Source: VRUE01 sp040879985
GTDB taxonomy: Bacteria > Actinomycetota > Thermoleophilia > Solirubrobacterales > 70-9
DNA: 64,000 nucleotides
Direction: 5' to 3'
NCBI GenBank assembly: GCA_040879985.1
Contig: JBBDJH010000013.1
Location: 1-64,000, forward strand
Below are positions 24,891-33,832 of the stretch, piece by piece. Under the pieces are notes generated by a model. The model ran no database searches. It was not told the origin of the DNA and saw only the letters and a list, made by a program, of their open reading frames with translations. Positions within the stretch are counted from its first letter, which is position 1. The number at the start of each line of letters is the position of its first letter. The translations under genes were made by a program, and so were the position numbers.

Positions 24891-25746
24891 CGATCGCGTC
24901 CGGGTACTCGCGCCGGAACAGTTTCAGCTCCTGCAGCGAGCGCCGGTAGTTGTGCTCGTCGAAGGGCCGCGGCGCCAGCGGCGCGCTGCCGTCCAGCTGC
25001 CCCTCGGTGTAGACGGCGTCGCCGCCGATCACGAAGTCGCGCTCGGCGAGGTGGGCGATCACCGAGATGTGGCCGGCGCTGTGCCCGGGCGTGTAGGCGA
25101 GCCGGATCGAGCCGTCGCCGAAGAGGTCGAAGCAGCGCGCGAAGCTCGAGTAGGAGTCGATCCCGCCGCGGTCGAAGTCGACCGTGCGGTAGTCGAAGGC
25201 GTAGTTGAAGTGCTGCCGGCGGTAGCCGTTGAGCAGCGGCTTCGGCCCCACCGTCGCCGCCTCCCACTCGACCTCGCTGACGACGAAGGTGGAGTTCGGG
25301 AACTCGGAGATCGCCGAGCTGTGGTCGATGTGCATGTGGGTCATCACGACGATCGGGATCTCGCCGGGGTCGAGGTTGCGGGCGCGCAGCTGGGCCGGCA
25401 CGTCGGCGCCGGGCTCCAGCCCCGGCTTGCCGAAGCGGGCGCCCAGCCGGCCGAAGTTCTCCTCCCCGTCGGTGGCGACCGAGGGGTGCAGGCCGGTGTC
25501 GACGAGGATCGCGCCGGCACTCGGGTGGCGGATCAGGAAGGCGGGGCAGGGGACGGTCATCGCCGGCTCGCCGCTGAGCAGGGCGCGCAGCAGCTTCAGC
25601 GTCTCGAAGCGGCCGCCGGGCCGCTCCATCATCGTCCGCGGCCAGGTGACCGAGCCGGCGAGCAGCGGTTCGAGGCTGACCGTGGCGCCCGGGGTCCCGC
25701 CGGCAAGCGGCTCGTGCAGCGGTTTTGCCTCCATGTGCACCTTCAT
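24835..25746 (-). CDS. Metallo-beta-lactamase fold hydrolase (lactonase-like)
   Basis: 303 residues. Metal-binding THMHIDHSS (HxHxDH), a further His in YTPGHSAGHISV, Asp in VIGGDAVY and a C-terminal His in VTPGHDP. The arrangement matches the AttM/AhlB-like lactonase group, but the same motifs occur in many thioester and lactone hydrolases. No signal peptide. Monocistronic on the minus strand, divergent from an SDR gene 49 bp away. Confidence 0.85.
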   Translation of the reverse strand: MKVHMEAKPLHEPLAGGTPGATVSLEPLLAGSVTWPRTMMERPGGRFETLKLLRALLSGEPAMTVPCPAFLIRHPSAGAILVDTGLHPSVATDGEENFGRLGARFGKPGLEPGADVPAQLRARNLDPGEIPIVVMTHMHIDHSSAISEFPNSTFVVSEVEWEAATVGPKPLLNGYRRQHFNYAFDYRTVDFDRGGIDSYSSFARCFDLFGDGSIRLAYTPGHSAGHISVIAHLAERDFVIGGDAVYTEGQLDGSAPLAPRPFDEHNYRRSLQELKLFRREYPDAIVTPGHDPSFYAKLGDRYE

Positions 25747-25795
25747 CGCCGGGTCACATTACCTGGGAAGAGGTCGTCTATAGGCTTGGCGCTCG

Positions 25796-26650
25796 ATGAG
25801 TGAGAGCGCCCATTCGCGCATCTTCAAGCAGGGCCTGCTCGACGGGCAGGTCTGCCTGGTCTCCGGCGCGGGCAGCGGCCTGGGGCGCGAGACGGCGCTG
25901 GAGCTGGCCCGGCTCGGCGCCGCCGTGGTCGGCTGCGGCCGGCGCGAGGAGCCGCTGGCCGAGACCGCCGAGCTGGCGCAGGGCCTCGCCGGCAGCTTCG
26001 ATTACGAGGCGCTCGACATCCGCGACGAGGAGGGGGTGGAGCCGTTCTTCGACCGCCTGCTGGAACGCCACGGCCGGCTCGACGTGCTCGTCAACAACGC
26101 CGGCGGCCAGTTCCTCGCCCCGGCCGAGTCGATCAGCCCGAAGGGCTTCCGCACGGTGATCGAGCTGAACGTGCAGGGCACCTGGCTGATGACCCACGCG
26201 GCGGCGACCAAGGCCTTCATCCCGCAGGGCGGCGGCAAGGTGCTCAGCGTCACCCTCTCGCCCCACAACGGCATGCCGGGCATGGTCCACTCCGGGGCGG
26301 CGCGGGCCGCGGTCGAGAACATGATGCGCACGCTCGCCGTCGAGTGGGCCCGCTTCGGGATCAAGACCTGCGCGCTTGCCGCCGGCCAGTTCGCCACCGA
26401 GACGCTGCTGACCAAGTATCCGCAGGTCGTCGTCGACAACCTCGAGCGCTCGATCCCGATCGGCCGCGCCGGCCGTGCCGAGGAGATGGCCTGGCTGGTC
26501 GCCTACCTGGCCTCGCCCGCCGGCGACTTCTTCTCCGGCACGACGATCACGCTCGACGGCGCCCGCGACAACTGGGCCGGGCCGTGGCCGCCGGAGGCGA
26601 TCGCCGAGGACGGCGAGCCGCTTGCCGAGCAGCGGCGTCCGAAGCAGTGA
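25796..26650 (+). CDS. SDR-family enoyl-CoA reductase-like protein (PECR/DECR type)
   Basis: 284 residues. The NAD(P)-binding motif GAGSGLGRE and LVNNAGG are intact. In place of the usual YxxxK active site the sequence reads GMVHSGAARAAVENMMRTLAVEW, which matches 2,4-dienoyl-CoA and trans-2-enoyl-CoA reductases of the SDR family, where the Tyr is absent. It therefore probably reduces an unsaturated acyl-CoA with NADPH. Its place beside acyl-CoA catabolic genes agrees. Confidence 0.82.
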   Translation: MSESAHSRIFKQGLLDGQVCLVSGAGSGLGRETALELARLGAAVVGCGRREEPLAETAELAQGLAGSFDYEALDIRDEEGVEPFFDRLLERHGRLDVLVNNAGGQFLAPAESISPKGFRTVIELNVQGTWLMTHAAATKAFIPQGGGKVLSVTLSPHNGMPGMVHSGAARAAVENMMRTLAVEWARFGIKTCALAAGQFATETLLTKYPQVVVDNLERSIPIGRAGRAEEMAWLVAYLASPAGDFFSGTTITLDGARDNWAGPWPPEAIAEDGEPLAEQRRPKQ

Positions 26651-26662
26651 CGGGGCGCCGAC

Positions 26663-27118
26663 TCAGCCGCGCGGCTCGAGGATGACGAGCGGGATTTCCC
26701 GCCCTTTGCTGCGCGCCTGGTAGTCGGCGTAGCCGCCGTACATGCGGACCGCCTCGGGCCAGAGCCGCTCGCGCTCCTCCGGGTCGGCGACGCGGGCGTG
26801 GACGGGGCGTCGCTCGGTGCCGACCTGGACCGTCGTGTCCGGGTTGGCGATCAGGTTGTGGTACCAGGCCGGGTGCTTGGGGAAGCCGCCTTTGGAGGCG
26901 ACGATCACCACGTCGTCGCCGTCGGGGAAGTAGAGCAGGGGGGAGGTGCGCTGCGTGCCGCTCTTCGCCCCGACGTGGTCGAGCAGCAGCATCTTGCCCC
27001 GCACGCCGGGGACGTCGTGCCCGATCCGCCCGCCGCTGACCCTGTAGAGCCAGGTGTGGATCCCCATCGCACGGCGGAGGACCGGCCAATTTCGATCTGC
27101 GATGTCCAGGTAGTCCAT
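26663..27118 (-). CDS. Deazaflavin (F420)-dependent nitroreductase/quinone reductase family protein
   Basis: 151 residues from ATG 27118; an ATG at 27145 would add nine residues. The split-barrel fold of the Ddn family is seen in LLLDHVGAKSGTQRTSPLLYF, VIVASKGGFPKHPAWYHNLIANPDTTVQVG and the final IPLVILEPR. Such proteins use F420H2 (or bind fatty acids) to reduce quinones or nitro compounds at the membrane. It converges on the SDR gene at 25796 and lies downstream of the other SDR, from which it is separated by a hairpin. Confidence 0.88.
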   Translation of the reverse strand: MDYLDIADRNWPVLRRAMGIHTWLYRVSGGRIGHDVPGVRGKMLLLDHVGAKSGTQRTSPLLYFPDGDDVVIVASKGGFPKHPAWYHNLIANPDTTVQVGTERRPVHARVADPEERERLWPEAVRMYGGYADYQARSKGREIPLVILEPRG

Positions 27119-27167
27119 AAGCGATTCTGAGGGCGCGAAAATCAAGCCTGACCAGGACGCAGGGAGG

Positions 27168-27217
27168 CCCGGGAGGGGAGCGCACAGTTAGTGCGTGACC
27201 CGACCCGGCCTCCCGGG
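27168..27217. terminator. Imperfect 50-bp inverted repeat after the FabG-like SDR gene
   Basis: CCCGGGAGG (27168-27176) pairs with CCTCCCGGG (27209-27217), and a small CGCAC/GTGCG hairpin lies inside. It sits 31 bp beyond the SDR stop on the minus strand and could end that transcript before the deazaflavin gene. Confidence 0.4.
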
Positions 27218-27247
27218 GACGCCGTCAGGCGCCGATTTGCAGCGTCC

Positions 27248-28078
27248 TCAGGTGTACATCCCTCCGAACATGCCGCCGGTGACGTTGAGCGTCTGTCCCT
27301 GCACGTAGTTGGAGAGCGGCGAGGCGAGGAAGAGGACCGGGCCGGAGGCCTCCTCCGGAGTGGCGGGGCGGCCCAGCGGGATGATCGCCGAGGCCATCGC
27401 CCGCATCTGCTCGGGGATGCCGAGCTCGATCTTCTCGCCCCCGGGCGTCGTCATTTCTTCGCCCTCCTCCTTGGCGGCGGTCAGGCGGGTCTCGACGAAG
27501 CCGAAGGCGACCGCGTTGACGTTGATCTTGAACTGGCCCCACTCCTTGGCCAGGGTTTTGGTCATCCCGACGACCGCCATCTTCGCGGCCGAGTAGTTGA
27601 TCTGGCCGGCGTTGCCCATCGTTCCCGAGGTCGAGGAGATGTTGATCAGCTTGCGGAAGACCTCTTTGTCTTCGCCGCGCTCGGCCTTGGCCGCCTCGCG
27701 CCAGTGCGGCGCCAGCGCCCGGGCGACGCGGAAGGGGACGATCGTGTGGATGTCGAGCATCGCCTGGAACTGCTCGTCGGTCATCCGGTGGGCGACGCCG
27801 TCCCAGGTGTAGCCGGCGTTGTTGACGACGATGTCGATCGCGCCGAAGGCGTCGACCCCGGCGGCGACCAGCTCGTCGGCGGCTCCCTCCTTGGTCAGGT
27901 CGCCCGCGTGGACGGCCGCCTCGCCGCCGATCTCGCCGGCGGCCTGCTCGGCGACGTCGGCGTCGAGGTCGTTGATCAGCACCTTGGCGCCCTCGCCGGC
28001 GAACAGCTCCGCGGTGGCCCGGCCGATTCCCCGGGCGGACCCGGTGACGATCGCCGCTTTTCCATCAAGAAGTCCCAT
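27248..28078 (-). CDS. FabG-like short-chain dehydrogenase/reductase
   Basis: 276 residues with RBS AGGAGGAGAG. Complete classical SDR: TGSARGIGRA, NNAG, Ser in NISSTSG and YSAAK. It resembles 3-oxoacyl-ACP/acyl-CoA reductases, and a 20-residue insert after VETRL is seen in actinobacterial beta-oxidation forms. A TGACTGG-type palindrome 70 bp upstream suggests control by a TetR-family repressor. It most likely interconverts 3-hydroxyacyl- and 3-oxoacyl-CoA. Confidence 0.87.
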   Translation of the reverse strand: MGLLDGKAAIVTGSARGIGRATAELFAGEGAKVLINDLDADVAEQAAGEIGGEAAVHAGDLTKEGAADELVAAGVDAFGAIDIVVNNAGYTWDGVAHRMTDEQFQAMLDIHTIVPFRVARALAPHWREAAKAERGEDKEVFRKLINISSTSGTMGNAGQINYSAAKMAVVGMTKTLAKEWGQFKINVNAVAFGFVETRLTAAKEEGEEMTTPGGEKIELGIPEQMRAMASAIIPLGRPATPEEASGPVLFLASPLSNYVQGQTLNVTGGMFGGMYT

Positions 28079-28146
28079 CGGTTTCCGCTCTCCTCCTAGG
28101 TCGTGAAGTCGGTCGCGGAGGCTACAGGCAAAGCGGCGATCCTGGT

Positions 28147-28160
28147 TGACTGGCCAGTCG
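28147..28160. promoter_or_regulatory. Candidate TetR-type operator upstream of SDR gene
   Basis: TGACTGGCCAGTCG, with GACTGGCCAGTC a perfect 12-bp palindrome. Nearly the same site, TGACTGGTCAGTCA, lies at 36887-36900 before a nitrilase-TetR operon. The rest of the 28079-28373 gap holds a small TGTCT/AGACA palindrome (28284-28296) and an AT-rich patch near 28202-28235 but no gene. Confidence 0.55.
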
Positions 28161-28373
28161 GTAGGCCGGCTCCGGCGAGACCCGTCACCGCCCGGACTTG
28201 ATCTTTATAAGTGTCATTGATTTCCTGTATTGGCTGCGCACCTCCTGCTCGCGGAAGCGGGGCCTCGAGCGGCGTAGTGGAGCTGTCTGATAGACAATGC
28301 AGCGAGTAGCGGGTAGAGACCGACCGTACAAAGCGTGTCCCGGCCGTCGCACCTCCCATGGGCGGTCGGGGCA

Positions 28374-28844
28374 CTACCCGCCCGGCGGCGCCGCCGGGCT
28401 GTCAGCGATCGCCTGCTTGCTCAGCGGCTCGCCGGTCGAGGCCAGGTACTCGTCCAGCGCCTTCGATTGCTGCGTGTCCTCGTAGACCTCGTACTCGCGC
28501 AGCAGGCCCCAGCGCAGGTGGCCCCAGATGACATAGCGGTTTTCGTAGACGCGCTCGCCCTCGGGGGTGTCGAGATGGTCGGTGCCGCGGACGCAGATCG
28601 TCTGCTTCCAGGGGAAGCCCTTGAGAATCACCTCGTCGGGGCGGATTTGCAGGCCGACATCGGCGAAGCGCCGCAGCCACGGCTCCAACTCGGCCTTGCC
28701 GTTGAACTCGCCTCCCCACGAGCTGTCGCCGGGGAAGCGAAAGCGCACGTCCTCGGCGTCCATGCGCAGCGTCGACCCCAGGTCCCCCGCGCTCGCCTTC
28801 GCCATGTTGCGAGCGATCATCTTCTTGGCGAGCCAGGACAGCAT
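28374..28844 (-). CDS. SnoaL/NTF2-like protein
   Basis: 156 residues. AEDVRFRFPGDSSWGGEFNGKAELEPWLRRFADVG has the typical NTF2-like pattern of a short sheet, a 'G' turn and a helix; RYVIWGHLRWGLLREYEVYEDTQ completes the sheet. The family includes ketosteroid-isomerase-like and ligand-binding proteins. Catalytic residues are not evident. It lies downstream of the acyl-CoA dehydrogenase pair on the opposite side of a 67-bp gap and may belong to the same lipid-catabolism group. Confidence 0.65.
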   Translation of the reverse strand: MLSWLAKKMIARNMAKASAGDLGSTLRMDAEDVRFRFPGDSSWGGEFNGKAELEPWLRRFADVGLQIRPDEVILKGFPWKQTICVRGTDHLDTPEGERVYENRYVIWGHLRWGLLREYEVYEDTQQSKALDEYLASTGEPLSKQAIADSPAAPPGG

Positions 28845-28911
28845 GCGGGCCTCCTTGGGTCGGTGATCGTGTCGCGGACGTTAGTTGCTGAAGTCCGCTC
28901 CGCGCGCCAAC

Positions 28912-30090
28912 TCACAACCCCATCAGCTTGCCGAGGATCTCCTTCATCACCTCGTCGGTGCCGCCGCCTATCGGGCCTAGGCGGGCGTCGCGGACGGCTC
29001 GCTCTATGCCGTACTCGCGCATGTAGCCGTAGCCGCCGTGGATCTGCAGGGCCTCGTCGGCTATCTCGAGGACGGCGCGCTGGGTGATGAGCTTGGCCAT
29101 CGTCACGTCTTTGATGCAGTCGTGGCCCTCGTGGAAGAGGCGCAGGGCGTTGTAGGTGAGGGCGCGGGAGGCCTCGGCCTTGGTCGCCATCTCGGCGATC
29201 TGGTGGCGGATCGCCTGGAACTTGCCGATCGGCCGGCCGAAGGCTTCGCGCTCGTTGGCGTAGGCGACGCTGATCTCGATCAGGCGCTGCATCGCGCCGA
29301 CCGCGCCGATCGCCATCAGCAGCCGCTCCCAGGCGAAGTTGGCCATGATCAGCTTGAAGCCCTCGTTCTCCTCGCCGAGCAGGTTCTCCGCCGGCACCTC
29401 GACGTCGGTGAAGGCCAGCTCGCCCGTGTCGGAGGAGTGCCAGCCCATCTTCTCCAGCTTCTGGGCGACCTCGTAGCCGGTCATCTCCCGCTCCAGGACG
29501 AGGAAGGAGATGCCGCCGTGGCCGCCCTCTTTGGTCGTCTGCACGGCGCAGACCAGGAAGTCGGCCCGCACGCCGTTGGTGATGAAGGTCTTCGAGCCGT
29601 TGACCAGGTAGCCGCCGTCGACGCGCTCGGCGAAGGTCGAGATGCCGGCGACGTCGGAGCCGGCGCCGGGCTCGGTGATCCCCAGCGCGCCGATCTTCTC
29701 GCCGGCGATCCCCGGCACGAGCCAGCGCCGCTTCTGCTCCTCCGTGCCGAAGTTGAAGATCGGCGGCAGTGCGATCGAGGCGTGCGCGTTGAGCCCGGCG
29801 GCGACCCCGCCGGAGCCGCCCGAGCGGGCCAGCTCCTCGACCCAGATCGCGTCGTGCAGGTGGGTGCCGCCCTGGCCGCCGTATTCCTCCGGGAACTTCA
29901 GCCCGAGGAAGCCGAGCTCGGCGCAGCGTCCGTAGAGCTCACGCGGGAACTCGCGCGCTGCCTCCCACTCGTCGACGTTGGGCGCGATCTCGGCGGCGAC
30001 GAAGCGCCGCACGGTCTCGCGCAGCTCCTCGTGCTCCTCGCCGAAGGGCGGCAGCGTCGCGCGGACGCCGCTGTCCTTGACGACGGTCAT
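28912..30090 (-). CDS. Acyl-CoA dehydrogenase (second of pair)
   Basis: 392 residues from ATG 30090, overlapping the stop of the upstream dehydrogenase by one base (TAATG). FAD-dependent acyl-CoA dehydrogenase: LGITEPGAGSDVAGI, NGSKTFITNG, EKMGWHSSDTGELAFTDV, REAFGRPIGKFQAIRH and IHGGYGYMREYGIERAVRDAR. The catalytic Glu is at the GYGYMREYGIER region or helix G, as in most short-chain forms. It makes the 2,3-double bond of an acyl-CoA, passing electrons to ETF (not in this window). Confidence 0.93.
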   Translation of the reverse strand: MTVVKDSGVRATLPPFGEEHEELRETVRRFVAAEIAPNVDEWEAAREFPRELYGRCAELGFLGLKFPEEYGGQGGTHLHDAIWVEELARSGGSGGVAAGLNAHASIALPPIFNFGTEEQKRRWLVPGIAGEKIGALGITEPGAGSDVAGISTFAERVDGGYLVNGSKTFITNGVRADFLVCAVQTTKEGGHGGISFLVLEREMTGYEVAQKLEKMGWHSSDTGELAFTDVEVPAENLLGEENEGFKLIMANFAWERLLMAIGAVGAMQRLIEISVAYANEREAFGRPIGKFQAIRHQIAEMATKAEASRALTYNALRLFHEGHDCIKDVTMAKLITQRAVLEIADEALQIHGGYGYMREYGIERAVRDARLGPIGGGTDEVMKEILGKLMGL

Positions 30091-31304
30091 TACAGCCCGT
30101 AGCTCTTGCCGATCACGTCGAGCATGACCTCGTCGGTGCCGGCGCCGATCCGGTTGAGGCGCACGTCGCGGTAGGCGCGCTCGATCTCGTACTCCTTCAT
30201 GTAGCCGTAGCCGCCGAGGATCTGGATGCACTCGTCGGCGACCTCGCAGCCGACCCGCGAGGCGAACAGCTTGGCCATCGTGATCTCGCGCACCGGGTAC
30301 TCGCCGTTGGCGAAGCGCCAGGCGGTCGCGTAGGTGAACTGCTTCGCGGCCTCGGTCTTCGTCGCCATCTCGGCGAACTTGTGGCGGATCGCCTGGAACT
30401 TGCCGATCGGCCGGCCGAACGCTTCGCGCTCCTTGGCGTACTCGAGCGTCTTCTCGATCATCCGCTCGCAGCCCGCGTGCGAGCCGGCGGCGGCGACCAG
30501 GCGCTCGCCCTGCAGCTCCCAGGCGATGTGGTAGAAGCCTTTGCCGACCTCGCCGAGCACCGAGCCGGCCGGGACGCGGACGTCTTCGAAGGCCAGCTCG
30601 CCGGTGTCGGAGGCGTGCATGCCCATCTTCTCCAGCTCGGCTGAGACGTTGAAGCCGGCGACCTTCTCGCCCTGCTCGTCGCGCAGGTCGATGACGAAGA
30701 GCGTGATCCCCTCGTGGCGCGCCTCCGGGTCGGTCTTGGCGACGAGCACGATGAAGTCGGCGCGCGGCCCGTTGGTGATGAACGTCTTCGACCCGTTGAT
30801 CACGTATTCGTCGCCGTCGCGGATCGCCGTCGTGCGGATCCCGGCGACGTCGGAGCCGGCGCCCGGCTCGGTGATCCCCAGGCAGCCGACCTTCTCGCCC
30901 TTGATCCCGGGCACCAGGTAGCGCTGCTTCTGCTCCTCGCTGCCGAGCAGGTGGATCGGCGGCAGGACCATGTCGCTCTGCACGGCGAAGCCCATGTTCG
31001 TCCCGCCCGAGCCGGAGTAGCTCATGCACTCGGCGCGGACCAGCGAGTAGTAGTAGTCGCCGCCCTGGCCGCCGTACTCCTCGGGGAAGCAGAGGCCGAG
31101 GAAGCCGAGCTCGCCGGCCCGCTTCATCACCTCGGTCGGCCAGTAGCTGTCCTCCCACTCGTTGCGATACGGCCACATCTCCTTCTGCACCCAGGCCCGC
31201 ATCGAGTCGCGCAGGTCCTCGTGCTCCTGGCTGAAGATGAAGTGCTTGCGGCCCGCATCGTGGTCGGGCTTGATGACTTTGGAGCCGTTCGTCGCGGTCG
31301 CCAC
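30090..31304 (-). CDS. Acyl-CoA dehydrogenase (first of pair)
   Basis: 404 residues from GTG 31304, chosen over an earlier in-frame start because a Shine-Dalgarno GAGGAGAGA lies just before it. Same family blocks as its partner: LGITEPGAGSDVAGI, NGSKTFITNG, EKMGMHASDTGELAFEDV, REAFGRPIGKFQAIRHKFAEM and LGGYGYMKEYEIERAYRDVR. The two proteins are about as different as separate paralogues rather than recent copies. They may form a heteromer or act on different chain types. Divergent from the enoyl-CoA hydratase-carboxyltransferase operon. Confidence 0.93.
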   Translation of the reverse strand: MATATNGSKVIKPDHDAGRKHFIFSQEHEDLRDSMRAWVQKEMWPYRNEWEDSYWPTEVMKRAGELGFLGLCFPEEYGGQGGDYYYSLVRAECMSYSGSGGTNMGFAVQSDMVLPPIHLLGSEEQKQRYLVPGIKGEKVGCLGITEPGAGSDVAGIRTTAIRDGDEYVINGSKTFITNGPRADFIVLVAKTDPEARHEGITLFVIDLRDEQGEKVAGFNVSAELEKMGMHASDTGELAFEDVRVPAGSVLGEVGKGFYHIAWELQGERLVAAAGSHAGCERMIEKTLEYAKEREAFGRPIGKFQAIRHKFAEMATKTEAAKQFTYATAWRFANGEYPVREITMAKLFASRVGCEVADECIQILGGYGYMKEYEIERAYRDVRLNRIGAGTDEVMLDVIGKSYGL

Positions 31305-31438
31305 TGTTCTCTCTCCTCGGTTGAAGTTTCGGCGCGTCCGACTTTGGTGTTCCTCCGACAACCAAAAAGCCGGATACGCGGCGACGTGGACAGTAGCACT
31401 TTCCACTTTCAGCGCCGGTCGGCTATGGTCCCGCCCGG

Positions 31439-32221
31439 ATGGACTACGAGGTCGTCACCTACGAGGTCGCCGCCGGGGTCGCCACGGTGACCCTGAACAA
31501 CCCGGAGAAGCGCAACATGCTCTCCGGCCAGATGCTGGCCGAGCTGGTCGACGCGATGAAGACGGCGCGCGACGACGAGCAGGCGCGGGCCGTCGTCCTC
31601 ACCGGCGCCGGTGACAAGGTCTTCTGCGCCGGGGCCGATCTGGGCGGTTTCGCCGCCGACGCGCCGCTGGTCGCCAAACACTTCGCCACCGACCTCTTCC
31701 TCGAGTTCTTCCGGCTGATGCCGCGACTCGGCAAGCCGAGCCTCTGCGCCGCCAACGGCCACGTGCTGGCGGGCGGGATGGGCCTGGCGCTCTCCTGCGA
31801 CCTGCTGATCGCCAAAGAGGGGGCGACCTTCGGCACGCCGGAGATCAACGTCGGCGCCTTCCCCTACATGATCATGGCGATCATCTACCGCAACGTCCCG
31901 CGCAAGAAGGTCAACGAGATGATGCTGCTGGGCGAGCGGCTCAGCGCCGAGCAGGCGGTCGAGTACGGGCTCGCCAACAAGGTCGTCGCGGCGGGCGAGT
32001 TCGACGCCGCAGTAAATGAATGGGCCGGGGTGCTCGCCTCGAAGAGCCCGGTGCTGATGCGGCTCGGCCACGACGCGATGTACCGCCAGCAGGACATGGC
32101 GGTCGACGACGCGCTCGAGTACCTGCGCTCGCAGCTCTCGCTGACCTTCTCGACCGAGGACATCGTCGAGGGCGTAACCGCGTTCTTCGAGAAGCGCGAG
32201 CCCGAATGGAAGGGGAGGTAG
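31439..32221 (+). CDS. Enoyl-CoA hydratase
   Basis: 260 residues. Crotonase fold: FCAGADLGGFA and ANGHVLAGGMGLALSCDLLIA give the oxyanion hole; FGTPEINVGAFPYMIMA carries the Glu expected in hydratases (TPEI). It hydrates a 2-enoyl-CoA. The carboxyltransferase start follows its stop by two bases, so both are made together. First gene of an operon that also includes the BKACE enzyme and CoA-transferase beyond a palindrome. Confidence 0.9.
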   Translation: MDYEVVTYEVAAGVATVTLNNPEKRNMLSGQMLAELVDAMKTARDDEQARAVVLTGAGDKVFCAGADLGGFAADAPLVAKHFATDLFLEFFRLMPRLGKPSLCAANGHVLAGGMGLALSCDLLIAKEGATFGTPEINVGAFPYMIMAIIYRNVPRKKVNEMMLLGERLSAEQAVEYGLANKVVAAGEFDAAVNEWAGVLASKSPVLMRLGHDAMYRQQDMAVDDALEYLRSQLSLTFSTEDIVEGVTAFFEKREPEWKGR

Positions 32222-32223
32222 GA

Positions 32224-33825
32224 ATGGCCGCCGGCGAGCCGAGCGAGGGGGAGGGGAACCTGTTGCCGGGGACCGCGCCGCTCCCCGACCTGACCGAGCA
32301 GCTCAACGAGCGCCGTGCCAAGGCGCGCCTCGGCGGCGGCGAGGAGAAGATCGCCAAGCAGCACGGGCGCGGCAAGCTGACCGCGCGCGAGCGGATCGAC
32401 CTGCTGGTCGACGCGGGCAGCTTCGTCGAGATGGGCATCCACGGCCGGCCGCACTTCGCCCAGCGGGCGATGGACGGTGTCGAGGCGCCCGCCGACGGCG
32501 TGATCACCGGCTGGGGCGACGTCGACGGCCGCCCGACCTGCATCGCCGCCTACGACTTCACCGTGATGGCCGGCTCGATGGGGATGACCGGCGAGCTCAA
32601 GGTCACCCGCCTGCGCGAGATGGCCCTCTCCAAGCGGATGCCGTTCATCTGGCTGCTCGACTCGGCCGGCGCCCGCATCCAGGAGGCGACCGGGTCGCTC
32701 TTCGCCGGCTCCGGCTTCCTCTTCCGCGAGGAGGTCGAAATGTCGGGCGTGATCCCGATGGTCGCGGCGATGATGGGCCCCTGCGCCGCCGGCACCGCCT
32801 ATATCCCCGCGCTGGCCGACTTCGTGCCGATGGTCTCCGGCCAGGGCGCGATGGCGCTGGCCGGCCCGCACCTGACCAAAGCCGTCACCGGCGAGGACAT
32901 CACGATGGAGGAGCTCGGCGGCGCCAAGGTCCACTGCCGCAAGTCGGGGGTGGGGGACCTCGAGGTGGCCGACGACGAGGAGTGCATCGCCAAGGTCAGG
33001 CAGTACCTCTCCTACTTCCCGGCGAACTGCGAGCAGAAGCCGCCGATCGTGGCGACCGACGACCCCGACGACCGCCGCTCCGAGAAGCTGCTCGAGATCG
33101 TCCCCGAGTCGTCGCGCCAGCCCTACGACATGCACGACGTGATCGCCGAGATCGTCGACGACGGCGAGTGGTTCGACATCAAGCCGAAGTTCGCCAAGAA
33201 CCTGATCACCTGCTTCGCCCGCTTCGGCGGCCAGCCGGTCGGGATCGTCGCCAACCAGCCCAAGCAGCTGGCCGGCATCCTCGACAACGACTCGGCCGAC
33301 AAGGCGGCCCGCTTCATCAACCTCTGCGACGCCTTCAACGTGCCGCTCGTCTTCCTCCAGGACGTGCCCGGCTTCATGGTCGGGGCGAAGGTCGAGCACG
33401 CCGGGATCATCCGCCACGGGGCGAAGATGCTCTACGCGGTCAGCCGCGCCACGGTGCCCAAGGTGACGGTGATCGTGCGCAAGGCCTACGGCGCCGGCTA
33501 CTACGTGATGTGCGGCAAGGCCTACGAGCCGGACCTGATCGTCGCCTGGCCCGGGGCCGAGATCTCGGTGATGGGCGCCGAGGGCGCGGTCAACATCATC
33601 GGCCGCTCGGCGATCGAGGCCTCCGAGGACCCCGATGCCACCCGCGAGGCGATGCTGAACGCGGTCCGCGAGCAGATCGACCCCTACATCGCCGCCGGCA
33701 ACGCCGTGATCGACGACATCATCGACCCGCGCGAGACCCGCCCGACGATCGTCAAAGCGCTGCGCATGGCGCGCAACAAACACGTCGAGAAGCCGAAGAA
33801 ACGCCACGGGGTGATGCCCGTATGA
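32224..33825 (+). CDS. Acyl-CoA carboxylase carboxyltransferase (beta) subunit
   Basis: 533 residues from ATG 32224. Crotonase-superfamily carboxyltransferase with both halves: RGKLTARERIDLLVD, WLLDSAGARIQEATGSLFAGSG, GPCAAGTAYIPALADF and, in the second half, FLQDVPGFMVGAKVEHAGIIRHGAKMLYAV, YGAGYYVMCGKAYEPDLIVAWPGAEISVMG. It transfers carboxyl from biotin to propionyl-, acetyl- or methylcrotonyl-CoA; the sequence suggests the PccB/MccB group without deciding the substrate. No biotin carboxylase gene is adjacent; the small biotinyl protein at 20.3 kb is one possible carrier. Confidence 0.92.
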   Translation: MAAGEPSEGEGNLLPGTAPLPDLTEQLNERRAKARLGGGEEKIAKQHGRGKLTARERIDLLVDAGSFVEMGIHGRPHFAQRAMDGVEAPADGVITGWGDVDGRPTCIAAYDFTVMAGSMGMTGELKVTRLREMALSKRMPFIWLLDSAGARIQEATGSLFAGSGFLFREEVEMSGVIPMVAAMMGPCAAGTAYIPALADFVPMVSGQGAMALAGPHLTKAVTGEDITMEELGGAKVHCRKSGVGDLEVADDEECIAKVRQYLSYFPANCEQKPPIVATDDPDDRRSEKLLEIVPESSRQPYDMHDVIAEIVDDGEWFDIKPKFAKNLITCFARFGGQPVGIVANQPKQLAGILDNDSADKAARFINLCDAFNVPLVFLQDVPGFMVGAKVEHAGIIRHGAKMLYAVSRATVPKVTVIVRKAYGAGYYVMCGKAYEPDLIVAWPGAEISVMGAEGAVNIIGRSAIEASEDPDATREAMLNAVREQIDPYIAAGNAVIDDIIDPRETRPTIVKALRMARNKHVEKPKKRHGVMPV

Positions 33826-33832
33826 CTTGGCA

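Noticed and set aside
24835..25746. Quorum-quenching acyl-homoserine-lactone lactonase
   Set aside because: The metal motif fits many metallo-beta-lactamase fold hydrolases; no signalling genes are present to support the specific claim.
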